A stretch of 64,000 nucleotides of DNA from assembly GCF_004151235.1 (NCBI RefSeq), contig NZ_JUIV01000003.1:1-64000 (forward strand), given 5' to 3'. This document shows positions 53,301-63,820 of the stretch, piece by piece; the stretch's first letter is position 1; each line of letters starts with the position of its first letter. This stretch comes from Flavobacterium anhuiense (GTDB taxonomy: Bacteria; Bacteroidota; Bacteroidia; Flavobacteriales; Flavobacteriaceae). A program made the translations under genes and the position numbers. The notes under the pieces are model-generated. The model did no database searches, had not been told where the DNA came from, and saw only the letters and a program-made list of their open reading frames with translations.

Positions 53301-54655
53301 AGTCTGTGCAAAGTAGGAGCACGGTTCAGTAATACTGGGTGTCCTTTAATTACGTTTTCAAGGATATCCCAAACTACAGGCTCTTTTTTGTCAATGATTT
53401 TCTTAGCAGATTTTACTGTTTTTACAATACCTCTTTCAATCAACTTACGGATAACGAAAGGTTTGTATAACTCAGAAGCCATATCTTTTGGCAATCCGCA
53501 CTCATATAATTTCAACTCTGGACCAACGACAATTACCGAACGAGCAGAATAATCCACACGTTTTCCTAAAAGGTTTTGACGGAAACGTCCTTGTTTACCT
53601 TTTAATGAGTCAGATAATGATTTTAATGGTCTGTTTGATTCTGTTTTAACAGCAGAAGCTTTACGAGTGTTATCGAACAATGAATCTACAGATTCTTGCA
53701 ACATACGTTTTTCGTTTCTTAAGATAACTTCTGGAGCTTTAATCTCCATTAATCTTTTTAAACGGTTGTTACGGATGATTACACGACGGTATAAGTCGTT
53801 CAAATCTGAAGTTGCAAAACGACCTCCATCAAGTGGCACAAGCGGACGTAATTCTGGTGGGATAACCGGAACCACTTTCATAATCATCCATTCTGGACGG
53901 TTTTCGCGGTTTTCGTTAGACTCACGGAAAGATTCAACAACTTGTAATCTTTTTAAAGCCTCAGTTTTTCTTTGTTTAGATGTCTCGTTGTTAGCGCTAT
54001 GTCTTAATTCATAAGATAAAGCATCTAGGTCAATACGAGCCAATAAATCCATAATACACTCTGCTCCCATTTTGGCAACAAATTTATTTGGATCTAAATC
54101 GTCTAAATATTGGTTTTCTTGCGGAAGAGTATCTAAAATGTTTAAGTATTCTTCTTCAGTTAAGAAATCTAATCTTTGTAATGATTCTCCATCTGCATTT
54201 TTAGCAATACCTGGCTGGATTACTACGTATCTTTCGTAGTAAATAATCATATCTAATTTCTTAGATGGAAGACCAAGGATATAACCAATTTTGTTTGGAA
54301 GAGAACGGAAGTACCAGATGTGAGCAATTGGTACAACAAGGTTGATGTGTCCTACTCTATCACGACGTACTTTTTTCTCAGTAACTTCAACACCACAACG
54401 GTCACAGATGATACCTTTGTAACGAATTCTTTTATACTTACCACAAGCACACTCGAAATCTTTTACTGGTCCAAAGATTCTTTCGCAGAAAAGTCCGTCA
54501 CGCTCTGGTTTGTGAGTTCTATAGTTGATTGTTTCTGGCTTTAAAACCTCTCCTCTTGATTCTTTCAAGATAGATTCTGGTGAAGCCAATCCAATAGAGA
54601 TTTTGTTAAATCTTTTTACTGGATTCTTATCTTTATTGTTTCTATTATTCATCAT
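50348..54655 (-). CDS. rpoC: RNA polymerase beta' subunit
   Basis: A 1435-aa protein from tandem ATGs at 54655/54652 ([10 protein letters not shown]); the frame is open 22 codons further, but only to a TTG and without homologous sequence. The N-terminal zinc ribbon is [20 protein letters not shown], the magnesium-binding catalytic loop is NADFDGDQM, and the second zinc site is near [13 protein letters not shown]. The gap to rpoB is 287 bases, much longer than usual, and contains a hairpin (54888-54931). Confidence 0.97.
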   Translation of the reverse strand: MMNNRNNKDKNPVKRFNKISIGLASPESILKESRGEVLKPETINYRTHKPERDGLFCERIFGPVKDFECACGKYKRIRYKGIICDRCGVEVTEKKVRRDRVGHINLVVPIAHIWYFRSLPNKIGYILGLPSKKLDMIIYYERYVVIQPGIAKNADGESLQRLDFLTEEEYLNILDTLPQENQYLDDLDPNKFVAKMGAECIMDLLARIDLDALSYELRHSANNETSKQRKTEALKRLQVVESFRESNENRENRPEWMIMKVVPVIPPELRPLVPLDGGRFATSDLNDLYRRVIIRNNRLKRLMEIKAPEVILRNEKRMLQESVDSLFDNTRKASAVKTESNRPLKSLSDSLKGKQGRFRQNLLGKRVDYSARSVIVVGPELKLYECGLPKDMASELYKPFVIRKLIERGIVKTVKSAKKIIDKKEPVVWDILENVIKGHPVLLNRAPTLHRLGIQAFQPKLIEGKAIQLHPLVCTAFNADFDGDQMAVHLPLGPEAILEAQLLMLASHNILNPANGAPITVPSQDMVLGLYYMTKERISTEDHKIIGQDLTFYSAEEVNIALNEGRLELNARVKIRAKDFNDAGELVYKIIQTTAGRVLFNEVVPEAAGYINDVLTKKNLRDIIGHILSVTDVPTTAAFLDNMKDMGYKFAFRGGLSFSLGDIRIPEQKTKLIADAREQVEGISTNYNMGLITNNERYNQVIDVWTSANAQLTELAMKNIREDQQGFNSVYMMLDSGARGSKEQIRQLTGMRGLMAKPKKSTAGGGEIIENPILSNFKEGLSILEYFISTHGARKGLADTALKTADAGYLTRRLHDVSQDVIVNIEDCGTLRGVEVAALKKNEEIVESLGERILGRVALQDVINPLTNEIMVRSGEQITESIVKTIEASPIEKVEVRSPLTCEALKGICAKCYGRNLATGKMTQRGEAVGVIAAQSIGEPGTQLTLRTFHVGGVAGGISEESSIVTRFNGRLEIEDLKTVKGEDSEGNEVDIVVSRSTELKLIDEGTGIVLNTHNIPYGSSIFVNDGDVVTKGTVICKWDPYNGVIVSEFTGKIAYEDLEQGQSYMVEIDEQTGFQEKVISEARNKKLIPTLLVYGKEGELIRSYNLPVGAHLMVENGEKIKAGKVLVKIPRRSSKAGDITGGLPRITELLEARNPSNPAVVSEIDGVVSFGKIKRGNREIVIESKFGEIKKYLVKLSSQILVQENDFVRAGVPLSDGAITPDDILRIQGPAAVQQYLVNEIQEVYRLQGVKINDKHFEVVIRQMMRKVKVEDPGDTLFLEDQLIHTKDFILQNDKLYGMKVVEDAGDSSVLKPGQIITPRELRDENSLLKRTDKNLVVARDVITATATPVLQGITRASLQTKSFISAASFQETTKVLNEAAVAGKVDDLEGLKENVIVGHRIPAGTGMREYDNTIVGSKDDYNEMMANKEEYIY

Positions 54656-54887
54656 AGTTTTTACTATTGATTTACTGCTGTTAAAAATTGATTTTAGATT
54701 TTCATAATCTCCATCTTTCAAAAATTGCTTTCAAAAGAGTTAAATCATCGCGCTTACCTCGGTTTACTTCTCTAAACCTCAAACTCTTATTTGAGGTGCT
54801 AGTTATAAAATGCCCTGCATTATTATAAAAAATCGGAACGGGTTACGGGTATAAATCTTAAAAACTTTAATATTTAGTAATAGTCAG

Positions 54888-54931
54888 CAGTCTCAGTTTT
54901 CAGCGTTAACTGAATACTGAAACTGCGACTG
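54888..54931. repeat. CAGTNNCAGTTTTCAG inverted repeat in the rpoB-rpoC gap
   Basis: Arm 54888-54903 (CAGTCTCAGTTTTCAG) pairs with 54917-54931 with one mismatch and one bulge. It starts 12 bases downstream of the rpoB stop in reading direction. Its words (CAGTT, CTGAAAACTG) are repetitive in style like the other dispersed elements. Confidence 0.65.
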
Positions 54932-54942
54932 AAAACTTTTAT

Positions 54943-57900
54943 TTATTCTTCCAAACGAAGATCTAATCCTAGACCTTTCAATTCGTGCATTAATACATTG
55001 AATGATTCTGGTAAACCTGGTTCTGGCATAGTTTCACCCTTAACGATAGCCTCGTAAGTTTTAGCTCTACCAATAACGTCATCAGACTTAACAGTTAAGA
55101 TCTCACGTAGAGTACTAGAAGCTCCATAAGCCTCAAGTGCCCAAACCTCCATCTCTCCGAAACGCTGACCTCCAAATTGAGCTTTACCTCCAAGTGGCTG
55201 TTGCGTAATCAATGAGTATGGTCCAATAGAACGTGCGTGCATCTTATCGTCAACCATGTGTCCTAATTTAAGCATGTAAATTACACCCACAGTTGCTTTT
55301 TGTGCGAAACGCTCTCCAGTACCACCATCATATAGGTAAGTATGTCCGAAACGTGGTACTCCAGCTTCATCAGTCAAAGCATTGATTTCGTCTAGAGAAG
55401 CACCGTCGAAGATTGGAGTAGCAAATTTTCTACCCAAGTTCATACCAGCCCATCCTAATACTGTTTCATAAATCTGACCAATATTCATACGTGAAGGTAC
55501 CCCAAGTGGATTCAATACGATATCTACTGGTGTTCCATCTTCTAAGAAAGGCATATCTTCGTGACGAACTATTCTAGCAACAATACCTTTGTTACCGTGA
55601 CGACCCGCCATTTTATCACCCACTTTTAACTTACGTTTTTTAGCGATATAGATTTTAGCCAATTTCAAGATTCCAGATGGTAATTCATCTCCAACTGTAA
55701 TAGTAAATTTCTCTCTTCTTAAAGCTCCTTGTAAGTCGTTCAGCTTAATTTTATAGTTATGAATCAAATCATTAACCATTTTATTTGTAGCGTCATCAGC
55801 AACCCACTGACCTTTGCTTAAGTGAGCAAAATCTTCTACTGCATAAAGCATTTTTTGAGTATATTTTTTACCTTTTGGTAAAACTTCTTCACCCAAATCG
55901 TTCATTACACCTTGAGATGTTTTTCCGTTAACGATCAAGAATAATTTCTCTACTAATCTGTCTTTTAATTCAACAAATTTAGTTTCGAATTCCATTTCTA
56001 AAGCGCCTAAAGCATCTTTATCTTGAGTACGTTTACGTTTATCTTTTACGGCTCTTGCAAATAATTTTTTGTCAAGAACTACACCATGTAAAGATGGAGA
56101 AGCTTTTAATGAAGCATCTTTCACATCACCAGCTTTATCTCCGAAGATTGCACGAAGCAATTTCTCCTCTGGAGTTGGATCTGATTCTCCTTTTGGTGTA
56201 ATTTTTCCGATCAAAATGTCGCCAGGTTTAACCTCTGCTCCAATTCTAATCATACCGTTTTCATCTAAATCTTTAGTAGCTTCTTCAGAAACGTTAGGAA
56301 TATCGTTTGTTAACTCTTCGTTTCCTAATTTAGTATCTCTAACCTCTAGTGAATAATCATCAACGTGGATAGAAGTAAAAATATCATCACGAACTACTTT
56401 CTCAGAAATTACAATGGCATCCTCGAAGTTGTACCCTTTCCATGGCATGAACGCTACTTTTAAGTTTCTACCTAAAGCTAATTCTCCATTTTGAGTAGCA
56501 TATCCTTCAGATAATACTTGCCCAGGAACAACTCTATCACCTTTTCTTACGATAGGCTTCAAGTTAATACTTGTTCCCTGGTTAGTTTTTCTAAATTTAA
56601 TTAAGTTGTACGTTTTCTCATCGGCATCAAAACTAACCATTCTCTCGTCTTCTGTACGATCGTATTTAATAGTAATAATGTTAGCATCTACATATTCAAC
56701 AGTACCATGCCCTTCAGCATTAATCAATACTCTTGAGTCAGAAGCTACCTGACGCTCTAAACCTGTACCAACAATCGGTGCTTCAGGACGGATCAAAGGA
56801 ACTGCCTGACGCATCATGTTTGATCCCATCAACGCACGGTTCGCATCATCATGCTCCAAGAAAGGAATCAAAGATGCAGAAATCGAAGCGATCTGGTTAG
56901 GAGCAACGTCTGTATAATGTACTGAACTTGGTTCAACAACCGGGAAGTCACCCTCTTCACGAGCAATAACGTTACTAGCTGTAATTTTACCTGAAGCATC
57001 CATATCAATGTTTGCCTGAGCAATCATTTTACCTTCTTCTTCTTCAGCACTTAAATAGATTGGTGCACTTTCTAAATCAACTACACCATCTGTTACTTTA
57101 CGGTATGGAGTTTCAATGAATCCCATTCCGTTTACTTTTGCATAAACACCAAGAGATGAAATCAAACCAATGTTTGGTCCCTCAGGAGTTTCAATCGGAC
57201 ATAAACGACCATAGTGAGTATAGTGAACGTCACGAACCTCGAAACCAGCTCTCTCTCTCGAAAGTCCACCTGGTCCAAGTGCAGAAAGTCTTCTTTTGTG
57301 TGTAATCTCAGCTAATGGATTCGTTTGATCCATAAATTGAGATAACTGGTTAGTACCAAAGAAAGAGTTGATAACTGATGATAATGTTTTAGCATTAATC
57401 AAATCAATTGGTGTAAACACCTCGTTATCTCTAACGTTCATTCTCTCACGAATAGTTCTAGCCATACGTGCTAAACCAACACCGAATTGTTGAGACAATT
57501 GTTCACCAACTGTTCTAACACGACGGTTTGATAAGTGGTCGATATCATCAATCTCTGCTTTAGAGTTGATCAATTCGATCAAATATTTAACGATTGTAAT
57601 GATATCCTCTTTAGTAAGCACTTGCTTATCCATAGGGATATCTAAATCTAATTTTTTATTCATTCTGTAACGACCAACTTCACCTAAGTTATAACGTTGA
57701 TCAGAGAAGAACAATTTATCTATAATACCACGAGCAGTTTCTTCATCAGGCGGTTCAGCGTTACGCAACTGACGGTAGATGTGCTCTACAGCTTCTTTTT
57801 CAGAGTTAGTTGGATCTTTTTGTAACGTGTTGTGGATAATAGCATAATCTGCTTGATTGTTATCCTCTTTGTGTAACAAAATAGATTTTACGTTAGAATC

Positions 57901-58755
57901 AATGATCTCTTCAACATTATCTTTGTCGATAATAGTATCACGATCAAGGATGATTTCGTTACGCTCGATAGAAACTACCTCTCCAGTATCCTCATCTACG
58001 AAATCCTCGTGCCATGTATTCAAAACACGTGCAGCAAGTCTTCTTCCAATATATTTCTTAATTCCTGTTTTAGATACTTTAATTTCTTCAGCTAAGTCGA
58101 AAATTTCAAGGATATCCTTATCTCTTTCGAAACCGATAGCACGGAATAAAGTTGTTACAGGTAATTTTTTCTTTCTATCGATATACGCGTACATTACGCT
58201 GTTGATATCAGTAGAGAATTCTATCCAAGATCCTTTAAAAGGAATTACTCTCGCAGAATAAAGTTTAGTTCCATTTGCGTGGAATGACTGTCCAAAGAAA
58301 ACCCCTGGAGAACGGTGTAATTGAGATACTACAACACGCTCGGCACCATTAATAACAAAAGTACCACTAGGAGTCATGTAAGGAATTGTTCCAAGATAAA
58401 CATCTTGTACAATAGTTTCAAAATCTTCGTGTTCTGGATCTGTACAGTATAGTTTTAACCTAGCTTTTAAAGGCACACTATAAGTAAGACCTCTCTCTAT
58501 ACATTCTTGAATTGTATAACGTGGCGGATCAACAAAATAATCTAGGAATTCCAATACAAAGTTATTTCTTGTATCTGTAATTGGGAAGTTTTCCATGAAG
58601 GTATTGTATAACCCTTCGTTGCCTCTTTCGTCAGATTTCGTTTCTAATTGAAAGAAATCTTTAAAAGATTTAACCTGAACATCCAAGAAGTCCGGATAGT
58701 CAGGGATATTTTTTGTAGAGGCAAAATTCAATCTTTCAGTCTGATTTGTTATCAT
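54943..58755 (-). CDS. rpoB: RNA polymerase beta subunit
   Basis: A 1270-aa protein from ATG 58755 ([11 protein letters not shown]). The rifampicin-binding region is complete with [17 protein letters not shown] and [20 protein letters not shown], reading as a wild-type, drug-sensitive pattern in the classic cluster. C-terminal motifs include [14 protein letters not shown] and [19 protein letters not shown]. It is transcribed with rplL upstream, with a hairpin in the gap that may attenuate transcription as in other bacteria. Confidence 0.97.
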   Translation of the reverse strand: MITNQTERLNFASTKNIPDYPDFLDVQVKSFKDFFQLETKSDERGNEGLYNTFMENFPITDTRNNFVLEFLDYFVDPPRYTIQECIERGLTYSVPLKARLKLYCTDPEHEDFETIVQDVYLGTIPYMTPSGTFVINGAERVVVSQLHRSPGVFFGQSFHANGTKLYSARVIPFKGSWIEFSTDINSVMYAYIDRKKKLPVTTLFRAIGFERDKDILEIFDLAEEIKVSKTGIKKYIGRRLAARVLNTWHEDFVDEDTGEVVSIERNEIILDRDTIIDKDNVEEIIDSNVKSILLHKEDNNQADYAIIHNTLQKDPTNSEKEAVEHIYRQLRNAEPPDEETARGIIDKLFFSDQRYNLGEVGRYRMNKKLDLDIPMDKQVLTKEDIITIVKYLIELINSKAEIDDIDHLSNRRVRTVGEQLSQQFGVGLARMARTIRERMNVRDNEVFTPIDLINAKTLSSVINSFFGTNQLSQFMDQTNPLAEITHKRRLSALGPGGLSRERAGFEVRDVHYTHYGRLCPIETPEGPNIGLISSLGVYAKVNGMGFIETPYRKVTDGVVDLESAPIYLSAEEEEGKMIAQANIDMDASGKITASNVIAREEGDFPVVEPSSVHYTDVAPNQIASISASLIPFLEHDDANRALMGSNMMRQAVPLIRPEAPIVGTGLERQVASDSRVLINAEGHGTVEYVDANIITIKYDRTEDERMVSFDADEKTYNLIKFRKTNQGTSINLKPIVRKGDRVVPGQVLSEGYATQNGELALGRNLKVAFMPWKGYNFEDAIVISEKVVRDDIFTSIHVDDYSLEVRDTKLGNEELTNDIPNVSEEATKDLDENGMIRIGAEVKPGDILIGKITPKGESDPTPEEKLLRAIFGDKAGDVKDASLKASPSLHGVVLDKKLFARAVKDKRKRTQDKDALGALEMEFETKFVELKDRLVEKLFLIVNGKTSQGVMNDLGEEVLPKGKKYTQKMLYAVEDFAHLSKGQWVADDATNKMVNDLIHNYKIKLNDLQGALRREKFTITVGDELPSGILKLAKIYIAKKRKLKVGDKMAGRHGNKGIVARIVRHEDMPFLEDGTPVDIVLNPLGVPSRMNIGQIYETVLGWAGMNLGRKFATPIFDGASLDEINALTDEAGVPRFGHTYLYDGGTGERFAQKATVGVIYMLKLGHMVDDKMHARSIGPYSLITQQPLGGKAQFGGQRFGEMEVWALEAYGASSTLREILTVKSDDVIGRAKTYEAIVKGETMPEPGLPESFNVLMHELKGLGLDLRLEE

Positions 58756-58965
58756 CAATGGACAAAATTTTGATTAAAAAAAAGTAATTTATTTTTGTGT
58801 AAATACACACTGTTTAATCTATACTTTCTTAATTATAATCAATACATCTTTAAAAATAGAACTGTAAAAGTGAGCCCAATTTTCTTTCTTCGTATTGATC
58901 AAAAACTTTTTCGTATTTTAAACTATGGGATAATAAAATTGATATATTTTATTATACGAAAAATG

Positions 58966-58999
58966 GTTTAGGCCTTTGAGTGTTAACTCAAGACCTAAA
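58966..58999 (-). promoter_or_regulatory. Candidate attenuator hairpin between rplL and rpoB
   Basis: On the minus strand GTTTAGGTCTTGAGT pairs with ACTCAAAGGCCTAAAC with one bulge around TAAC. It starts 24 bases downstream of the rplL stop and has only a weak T tract (ATTTTT), suiting partial rather than full termination. A second hairpin AATAAAAT/ATTTTATT follows in the same 267-base gap. Confidence 0.55.
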
Positions 59000-59022
59000 C
59001 CTAGTTCTTAAACTGAGTTTAA

Positions 59023-59394
59023 TTATTTAAGCTCAACAGTAGCTCCAGCCTCTTCTAAAGATTTTTTAAGACCTTCAGCCTCTTCTTTAGAAACACCTTC
59101 TTTAACGTTGCTTGGTGCACCGTCAACTACGTCTTTAGCTTCTTTAAGACCTAAACCAGTTAATTCTTTAACTAATTTTACAACAGCTAATTTAGAAGCT
59201 CCTGCATCTTTCAATACAACTGTAAATTCAGTTTGTGCTTCTTCAGCAGCACCGTCTCCTCCACCAGCAGCAACTACTACAGCAGCAGCAGCAGGCTCGA
59301 TTCCGTACTCATCTTTTAATATTGTTGCTAATTCGTTAACTTCTTTAACTGTTAAGTTAACTAATTGTTCTGCGAATTGTTTCAAATCTGCCAT
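59023..59394 (-). CDS. rplL: Ribosomal protein L7/L12
   Basis: A 123-aa acidic stalk protein. The N-terminal dimerisation domain (1-32) is followed by an Ala/Gly-rich hinge ([13 protein letters not shown], about 36-48) and the C-terminal factor-binding domain with [20 protein letters not shown]. Together with L10 it forms the ribosomal stalk that recruits translational GTPases. It is 89 bases behind rplJ. Confidence 0.97.
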   Translation of the reverse strand: MADLKQFAEQLVNLTVKEVNELATILKDEYGIEPAAAAVVVAAGGGDGAAEEAQTEFTVVLKDAGASKLAVVKLVKELTGLGLKEAKDVVDGAPSNVKEGVSKEEAEGLKKSLEEAGATVELK

Positions 59395-59483
59395 TTTTTC
59401 TATCGTTTAAAATGATTTGTAAAAATATAATTTAATTATTGTGCGCTAATTAAGCAGCAAGGAAGTAAACTTCCCTACATTTA

Positions 59484-59984
59484 TTACTCTGCTCCTTCTT
59501 CGCTTCCAGCGAATTTGTTTTGTAAAGCAGAAATAATTCTTTGAGCAGGAGATTGTAATAATCCAATGATTTCTCCGATAAGCTCTTCTTTAGATTTAAT
59601 TGTAGCTAATGTATCTAATTGGTTATCTCCAATATATACTTCAGAATTGATGTAAGCTCCTTTTAAAACTGGTTTATCAGATTTCTTACGGAAATCTTTG
59701 ATAATTTTTCCAGGTGCGTTAGCAACATCAGAAATGAAGATAGCACTGTTACCTGATAAAACTGTAGGTAAATCACCATAATCATTAGAAGAAGCTTCCA
59801 TTGCTTTTGCAAGCAAAGTGTTTTTTACAACCTCTAATTTGATACCTGCTTTGAAACAAGCTCTACGTAAGCTTGAAGTTGTCTCTGCGTTTAAACCAGA
59901 AATATCAGAAATGTAAATGATATTTGTACCAGCTAACTGCGCAGTTAAATTTTCAATCGCGATTGATTTTTCTTCTCTAGTCAT
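59484..59984 (-). CDS. rplJ: Ribosomal protein L10
   Basis: A 166-aa stalk base protein. Recognisable segments are REEKSIAIENLTAQL, INIIYISDISGLNAETTSSLR-type N-terminal sequence, and KLEVVKNTLLAKAM, the rRNA-binding area. It anchors L7/L12 dimers to 23S rRNA and in other bacteria represses its own operon at the mRNA leader. Only 22 bases separate it from rplA, so no long L10-binding leader exists immediately upstream. Confidence 0.96.
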   Translation of the reverse strand: MTREEKSIAIENLTAQLAGTNIIYISDISGLNAETTSSLRRACFKAGIKLEVVKNTLLAKAMEASSNDYGDLPTVLSGNSAIFISDVANAPGKIIKDFRKKSDKPVLKGAYINSEVYIGDNQLDTLATIKSKEELIGEIIGLLQSPAQRIISALQNKFAGSEEGAE

Positions 59985-60006
59985 ACTAAAAATTTTTAAC
60001 TACCAA

Positions 60007-60696
60007 TTATACTGCTTTTGGGTCTAATGCGATAGCAGGACTCATTGTGCTTGTAAGGTGGATACCTTTAATGTATGTACCTTTAGCAGCAGTTGGTTTA
60101 AGTTTTATTAATGTTTGAATAATTTCGTGTGCGTTCTCAACGATTTGCTCAGCTCCGAAAGAAACTTTACCAATACCAGCGTGAACGATACCAGTTTTAT
60201 CAACTTTAAAGTCAATTTTACCAGCTTTAACTTCTTGAACAGCTTTAGCAACATCCATAGTTACTGTACCTGTTTTAGGGTTTGGCATTAAACCTCTAGG
60301 TCCTAAAATACGACCTAATGGACCTAATTTACCCATAACAGCAGGCATAGTAATGATCACATCAACATCTGTCCAACCGTCTTTAATTTTTTGTAAGTAA
60401 TCGTCAAGACCAACATGATCTGCTCCAGCTTCTCTTGCTTCAGCTTCTTTATCTGGAGTAACCAATGCTAATACTTTAACGTCTTTTCCTGTTCCGTGAG
60501 GTAAAGTAACTACACCTCTAACCATTTGATTCGCTTTTCTTGGATCAACACCCAAACGAACTGCGATATCAACAGACTCATCAAATTTTGCAGAAGCAAC
60601 AACTTTAATTAATGCAGCAGCATCTTTTAAAGAGTATAATTTGTTCTTTTCAATTTTTGAAGCAGCCTCTTTTTGCTTTTTTGTTAATTTTGCCAT
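60007..60696 (-). CDS. rplA: Ribosomal protein L1
   Basis: A 229-aa protein of normal length. Signatures are [29 protein letters not shown], and [19 protein letters not shown]. It binds the 23S rRNA L1 stalk and helps tRNA leave the ribosome; it often represses the rplKA transcript. It starts 13 bases behind rplK. Confidence 0.97.
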   Translation of the reverse strand: MAKLTKKQKEAASKIEKNKLYSLKDAAALIKVVASAKFDESVDIAVRLGVDPRKANQMVRGVVTLPHGTGKDVKVLALVTPDKEAEAREAGADHVGLDDYLQKIKDGWTDVDVIITMPAVMGKLGPLGRILGPRGLMPNPKTGTVTMDVAKAVQEVKAGKIDFKVDKTGIVHAGIGKVSFGAEQIVENAHEIIQTLIKLKPTAAKGTYIKGIHLTSTMSPAIALDPKAV

Positions 60697-60709
60697 TTCT
60701 TTTTCTTAA

Positions 60710-61147
60710 TTAAAAAGGAGCATCTCCTGATACAGTTATACCCATAGATCTAGCTGTTCCAGCAACCATACTCATAGCTTTCTCAATTGTGAAAGCATTT
60801 AAGTCAGGCATTTTGTCTTCAGCAATAGTTCTAATTTGTTCCCAAGTAACGCTAGCTACTTTTTTACGATTAGGCTCACCAGAACCAGATTTTAGCTTTG
60901 CAGCTTCCATTAACTGAACTGCTGCTGGAGGAGTCTTAACAACAAAATCAAATGATTTGTCTTTGTACACAGTGATTTGCACTGGACAAATTTTGCCAGG
61001 TTTATCTTGAGTTCTAGCATTAAATTGCTTACAAAACTCCATGATGTTAACCCCAGCAGCTCCTAAAGCAGGTCCAACCGGTGGCGACGGGTTCGCAGCA
61101 CCTCCCTTAACTTGTAGTTTAACTACCTTACTAATTTCTTTAGCCAT
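60710..61147 (-). CDS. rplK: Ribosomal protein L11
   Basis: A 145-aa protein from ATG 61147 ([10 protein letters not shown]); a GTG six codons upstream is in frame but less likely. The N-terminal domain has [19 protein letters not shown], the usual thiostrepton-region proline cluster, followed by [10 protein letters not shown]. It binds the GTPase-associated centre of 23S rRNA. Located 67 bases behind nusG. Confidence 0.97.
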   Translation of the reverse strand: MAKEISKVVKLQVKGGAANPSPPVGPALGAAGVNIMEFCKQFNARTQDKPGKICPVQITVYKDKSFDFVVKTPPAAVQLMEAAKLKSGSGEPNRKKVASVTWEQIRTIAEDKMPDLNAFTIEKAMSMVAGTARSMGITVSGDAPF

Positions 61148-61214
61148 TTTTAAAAAATTTAACACTGTAATCTATGGAAGCGATTACAATGGTTTATTAT
61201 AGTGTAACAAAAAA

Positions 61215-61766
61215 TTATACTTTTTCTACTTGCATAAAGCTTAATTCTAATGGAGTTTTTCTTCCGAAAATCTTAACCATTACCTCAAGCTTACGCTTCT
61301 CTTCATTGATTTTCTCAACAGATCCATTAAATCCATTGAAAGGACCATCAATAACCTTAACCGTTTCACCAACACTAAATGGAATAGAACGAGTGTCTGT
61401 ATTAACAGCCAATTCATCCACTTTTCCTAACATACGGTTTACTTCAGAAAGTCTCAAAGGAACAGGTTCTCCGCCCTTAGTTTCTCCTAAAAATCCAATA
61501 ACACTAGTAATTGACTTAATAATATGAGGAATCTCACCAACTAAGTTAGCTTCGATCATAACATATCCAGGAAAATACACTTTATCCTTAGATGATTTTT
61601 TCCCATCTTTTACAGTAACCACTTTTTCAGTAGGAACTAAAACCTGAGAAACATAATCCTCCATACCTAATCTCGCGATCTCAGTCTCGATATAAGCTTT
61701 CACTTTATTCTCTTGACCACTAACCGCTCTAACTACGTACCATTTTTTCACATTATTATCTGCCAT
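61215..61766 (-). CDS. nusG: Transcription elongation/antitermination factor NusG
   Basis: A 183-aa protein; ATG 61766 is preferred over an adjacent GTG. The NGN domain contains WYVVRAVSGQENKVKAYIE and PGYVMIEANL; the KOW domain contains VGETVKVIDGPFNGFNGSVE. It binds RNA polymerase and couples it to the ribosome or Rho. It follows secE with an 10-base gap, the classic order. Confidence 0.96.
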   Translation of the reverse strand: MADNNVKKWYVVRAVSGQENKVKAYIETEIARLGMEDYVSQVLVPTEKVVTVKDGKKSSKDKVYFPGYVMIEANLVGEIPHIIKSITSVIGFLGETKGGEPVPLRLSEVNRMLGKVDELAVNTDTRSIPFSVGETVKVIDGPFNGFNGSVEKINEEKRKLEVMVKIFGRKTPLELSFMQVEKV

Positions 61767-61776
61767 CACAAAAAAA

Positions 61777-61974
61777 TTATCCTTTTAACCAGTTAAAAAA
61801 TCCAGCCAAAGCTTTTGCAAAAAATTCGTCTACTCCCCAAGTTGCCAAAGCGAATAAAATCGAAAATACAGCCACAACAATTGTCAATTTTTGCACTTCA
61901 GCCCAAGCTGGCCAAGTAACATTTGACTTTAACTCTTCGAAAGCCTCTGATAAATAATTAGTAACTTTTGTCAT
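61777..61974 (-). CDS. secE: Preprotein translocase subunit SecE
   Basis: A 65-aa protein with one membrane span (about 31-50). The amphipathic helix before it reads LSEAFEELKSNVTWPAWAEV, containing the conserved TWP phrase of short SecE proteins. It clamps SecY in the membrane. Directly upstream of nusG, as is standard. Confidence 0.93.
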   Translation of the reverse strand: MTKVTNYLSEAFEELKSNVTWPAWAEVQKLTIVVAVFSILFALATWGVDEFFAKALAGFFNWLKG

Positions 61975-61992
61975 TTGATATATTTTTTATTG

Positions 61993-62063
61993 CACGGGCG
62001 GAGGGATTCGAACCCCCATCAACGGTTTTGGAGACCGCTATTCTACCCTTGAACTACGCCCGT
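61993..62063 (-). tRNA. tRNA-Trp (anticodon CCA)
   Basis: Seven-base acceptor stem ACGGGCG/CGCCCGT, T-loop GGTTCGAATCC and anticodon stem around CTCCAAA on the minus strand. CCA end not encoded in full. Sits between tuf and secE. Confidence 0.95.
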
Positions 62064-62067
62064 AATT

Positions 62068-62100
62068 AAAGCCAGTGATTAAAAAATAATCACTGGCTTC
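62068..62100 (-). terminator. Hairpin terminator or processing site behind tuf
   Basis: 13-bp stem GCCAGTGATT / AATCACTGGC extended by A/T, directly between tuf and tRNA-Trp. If fully active it would cut off secE-nusG, so it may be leaky or serve in RNA processing. Confidence 0.75.
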
Positions 62101-62118
62101 TTATTTATTTTAATAGAA

Positions 62119-63306
62119 TTACTCTACGATTTCAGTAACCTGACCAGCACCAACTGTTCTACCACCTTCACGGATAGCGAAACGTAAACCTACGTTCATA
62201 GCGATTGGGCTTAATAAAGCAACCTCAATAGTCAAGTTATCACCTGGCATTACCATCTCTACACCTGCTGGTAAAGAAATAACTCCTGTTACGTCAGTTG
62301 TACGTACGTAGAACTGTGGACGGTAGTTATTGTGGAATGGAGTGTGACGTCCACCTTCTTCTTTTTTCAAGATATAAACCTCAGCTTTGAATTTAGAGTG
62401 CGGTTTTACTGAACCTGGCTTAATGATAACCATACCTCTTTTGATGTCTGATTTATCAATACCTCTTAACAATAAACCTACGTTATCTCCAGCTTCACCT
62501 CTATCAAGGATTTTACGAAACATCTCAACTCCTGTAATAGTAGAAGTTAATTTTTCAGCTCCCATACCAATGATTTCAACAGGATCTCCAGTGTTAGCAA
62601 CTCCAGTTTCGATACGACCTGTAGCAACAGTTCCACGACCTGTAATTGTAAATACGTCCTCAACTGGCATCAAGAATGGTTTAGCAACGTCACGTACTGG
62701 CTCTTCGATCCAGTTGTCAACAGCTTCCATTAATTCGATAATTTTAGGTACCCAGTTTGGATCATTGTTTAATCCTCCTAAAGCAGAACCTTGAACTACA
62801 GGACCATTATCTCCATCATATTCGTAGAAAGATAATAAATCTCTAATTTCCATTTCAACAAGCTCTAATAACTCAGCATCATCAACCATATCCACTTTGT
62901 TCATGAAAACAACGATTCTTGGAATACCAACCTGACGTCCTAAAAGGATGTGCTCACGAGTTTGTGGCATTGGACCATCTGTAGCAGCAACTACTAAGAT
63001 AGCTCCGTCCATTTGAGCAGCTCCAGTAACCATGTTCTTTACGTAATCCGCGTGACCTGGACAGTCAACGTGAGCGTAGTGACGGTTAGCTGTTTCGTAC
63101 TCTACGTGAGATGTATTGATAGTAATACCTCTTTCTTTCTCCTCTGGAGCGTTATCGATTTGATCAAACGATTTTGCTTGACAGTAACCAGCATCTGACA
63201 ATACTTTTGTAATTGCAGCAGTTAATGTAGTTTTTCCGTGATCTACGTGTCCAATTGTACCTATGTTTAAGTGCGGTTTGGAACGATTAAAATTCTCCTT
63301 TGCCAT
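62119..63306 (-). CDS. tuf: Elongation factor Tu
   Basis: A 395-aa GTPase with G1 [10 protein letters not shown], switch region [14 protein letters not shown]3 [12 protein letters not shown] and G4 NKVDMVDD. It brings aminoacyl-tRNA to the ribosome. It lies inside a tRNA cluster, as in the E. coli tufB operon. Only this copy is seen in the window. Confidence 0.98.
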   Translation of the reverse strand: MAKENFNRSKPHLNIGTIGHVDHGKTTLTAAITKVLSDAGYCQAKSFDQIDNAPEEKERGITINTSHVEYETANRHYAHVDCPGHADYVKNMVTGAAQMDGAILVVAATDGPMPQTREHILLGRQVGIPRIVVFMNKVDMVDDAELLELVEMEIRDLLSFYEYDGDNGPVVQGSALGGLNNDPNWVPKIIELMEAVDNWIEEPVRDVAKPFLMPVEDVFTITGRGTVATGRIETGVANTGDPVEIIGMGAEKLTSTITGVEMFRKILDRGEAGDNVGLLLRGIDKSDIKRGMVIIKPGSVKPHSKFKAEVYILKKEEGGRHTPFHNNYRPQFYVRTTDVTGVISLPAGVEMVMPGDNLTIEVALLSPIAMNVGLRFAIREGGRTVGAGQVTEIVE

Positions 63307-63361
63307 TTTACTTAATTTTTAATCTTAGTTATATATTAATTTTCAATTTCCTACTTACTTG

Positions 63362-63433
63362 AGCCAATGTCGGGATTTGAACCCGAGACCTCTTCCTTAC
63401 CAAGGAAGCACTCTACCCCTGAGCTACACCGGC
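63362..63433 (-). tRNA. tRNA-Thr (anticodon GGT)
   Basis: Minus strand GCCGGTGTAGCTCAGGGGTA start, anticodon stem CTTCC/GGAAG around loop TTGGTAA, T-loop GGTTCAAATCC. 72 bases including discriminator. Confidence 0.95.
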
Positions 63434-63437
63434 AGAG

Positions 63438-63510
63438 AGTTCTGATTTTAGATTTCTGAATTTAGATTTTAGATTTTTAAAAACCTAAAACCCAAAACCT
63501 TAACCTCTTT
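63438..63510. repeat. Low-complexity TTTAGATTT tract between tRNA-Thr and tRNA-Tyr
   Basis: Repeated words TTTAGATTTCTGAATTTAGA and TTTTAGATTT then CCTAAAACCCAAAACC. It occupies the position where E. coli carries tRNA-Gly in the same cluster. No tRNA can be folded here. Confidence 0.5.
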
Positions 63511-63516
63511 TTTTTG

Positions 63517-63597
63517 TGGGGAGAGCAGGATTCGAACCTGCGAAGTTTTCACAGCAGATTTACAGTCTGCCCTCGTTGGCCGCTTGAGTATCTCCCC
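63517..63597 (-). tRNA. tRNA-Tyr (anticodon GTA)
   Basis: Minus strand GGGGAGATACTCAAGCGGCC start with a long variable arm, anticodon stem GCAGA/TCTGC around loop CTGTAAA, T-loop GGTTCGAATCC. Class II structure, 81 bases. Confidence 0.95.
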
Positions 63598-63656
63598 TAA
63601 TTTTAAAATTCCATTATTTTAAAGAACCAATTTCAAATCGCATTTGAAATTTATTG

Positions 63657-63730
63657 AGCCGATAGAGGGACTCGAACCCACGACCTGCTGATTACAAATC
63701 AGCTGCTCTAGCCAGCTGAGCTACATCGGC
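63657..63730 (-). tRNA. tRNA-Thr (anticodon TGT)
   Basis: Minus strand GCCGATGTAGCTCAGCTGGC start, anticodon stem GCTGA/TCAGC around loop TTTGTAA, T-loop GGTTCGAGTCC. First tRNA of the cluster. Confidence 0.95.
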
Positions 63731-63743
63731 GAATACATTAAAA

Positions 63744-63767
63744 AAGTCCGCTATTTCTAACGGACTG
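63744..63767. other. Small hairpin between the HPF gene and the tRNA cluster
   Basis: AGTCCG (10-base loop) CGGACT in the short gap, just downstream of the promoter at 63768-63797. It may be the end of the HPF transcript or sit at the very 5' end of the tRNA-tuf transcript. Confidence 0.5.
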
Positions 63768-63797
63768 CAAATGTAGCTATTTTATCTTTTAATCAAA
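63768..63797 (-). promoter_or_regulatory. Promoter of the tRNA-tuf-secE cluster
   Basis: On the minus strand TTTG (63794-63797) is followed after 18 bases by TACATTTG (63768-63775), a full match to the Bacteroidota -33/-7 consensus. The transcript would start a few bases before the first tRNA-Thr. It is the clearest promoter in the window. Confidence 0.75.
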
Positions 63798-63820
63798 ACA
63801 TTTTTTGAAAAAAATTTCAA

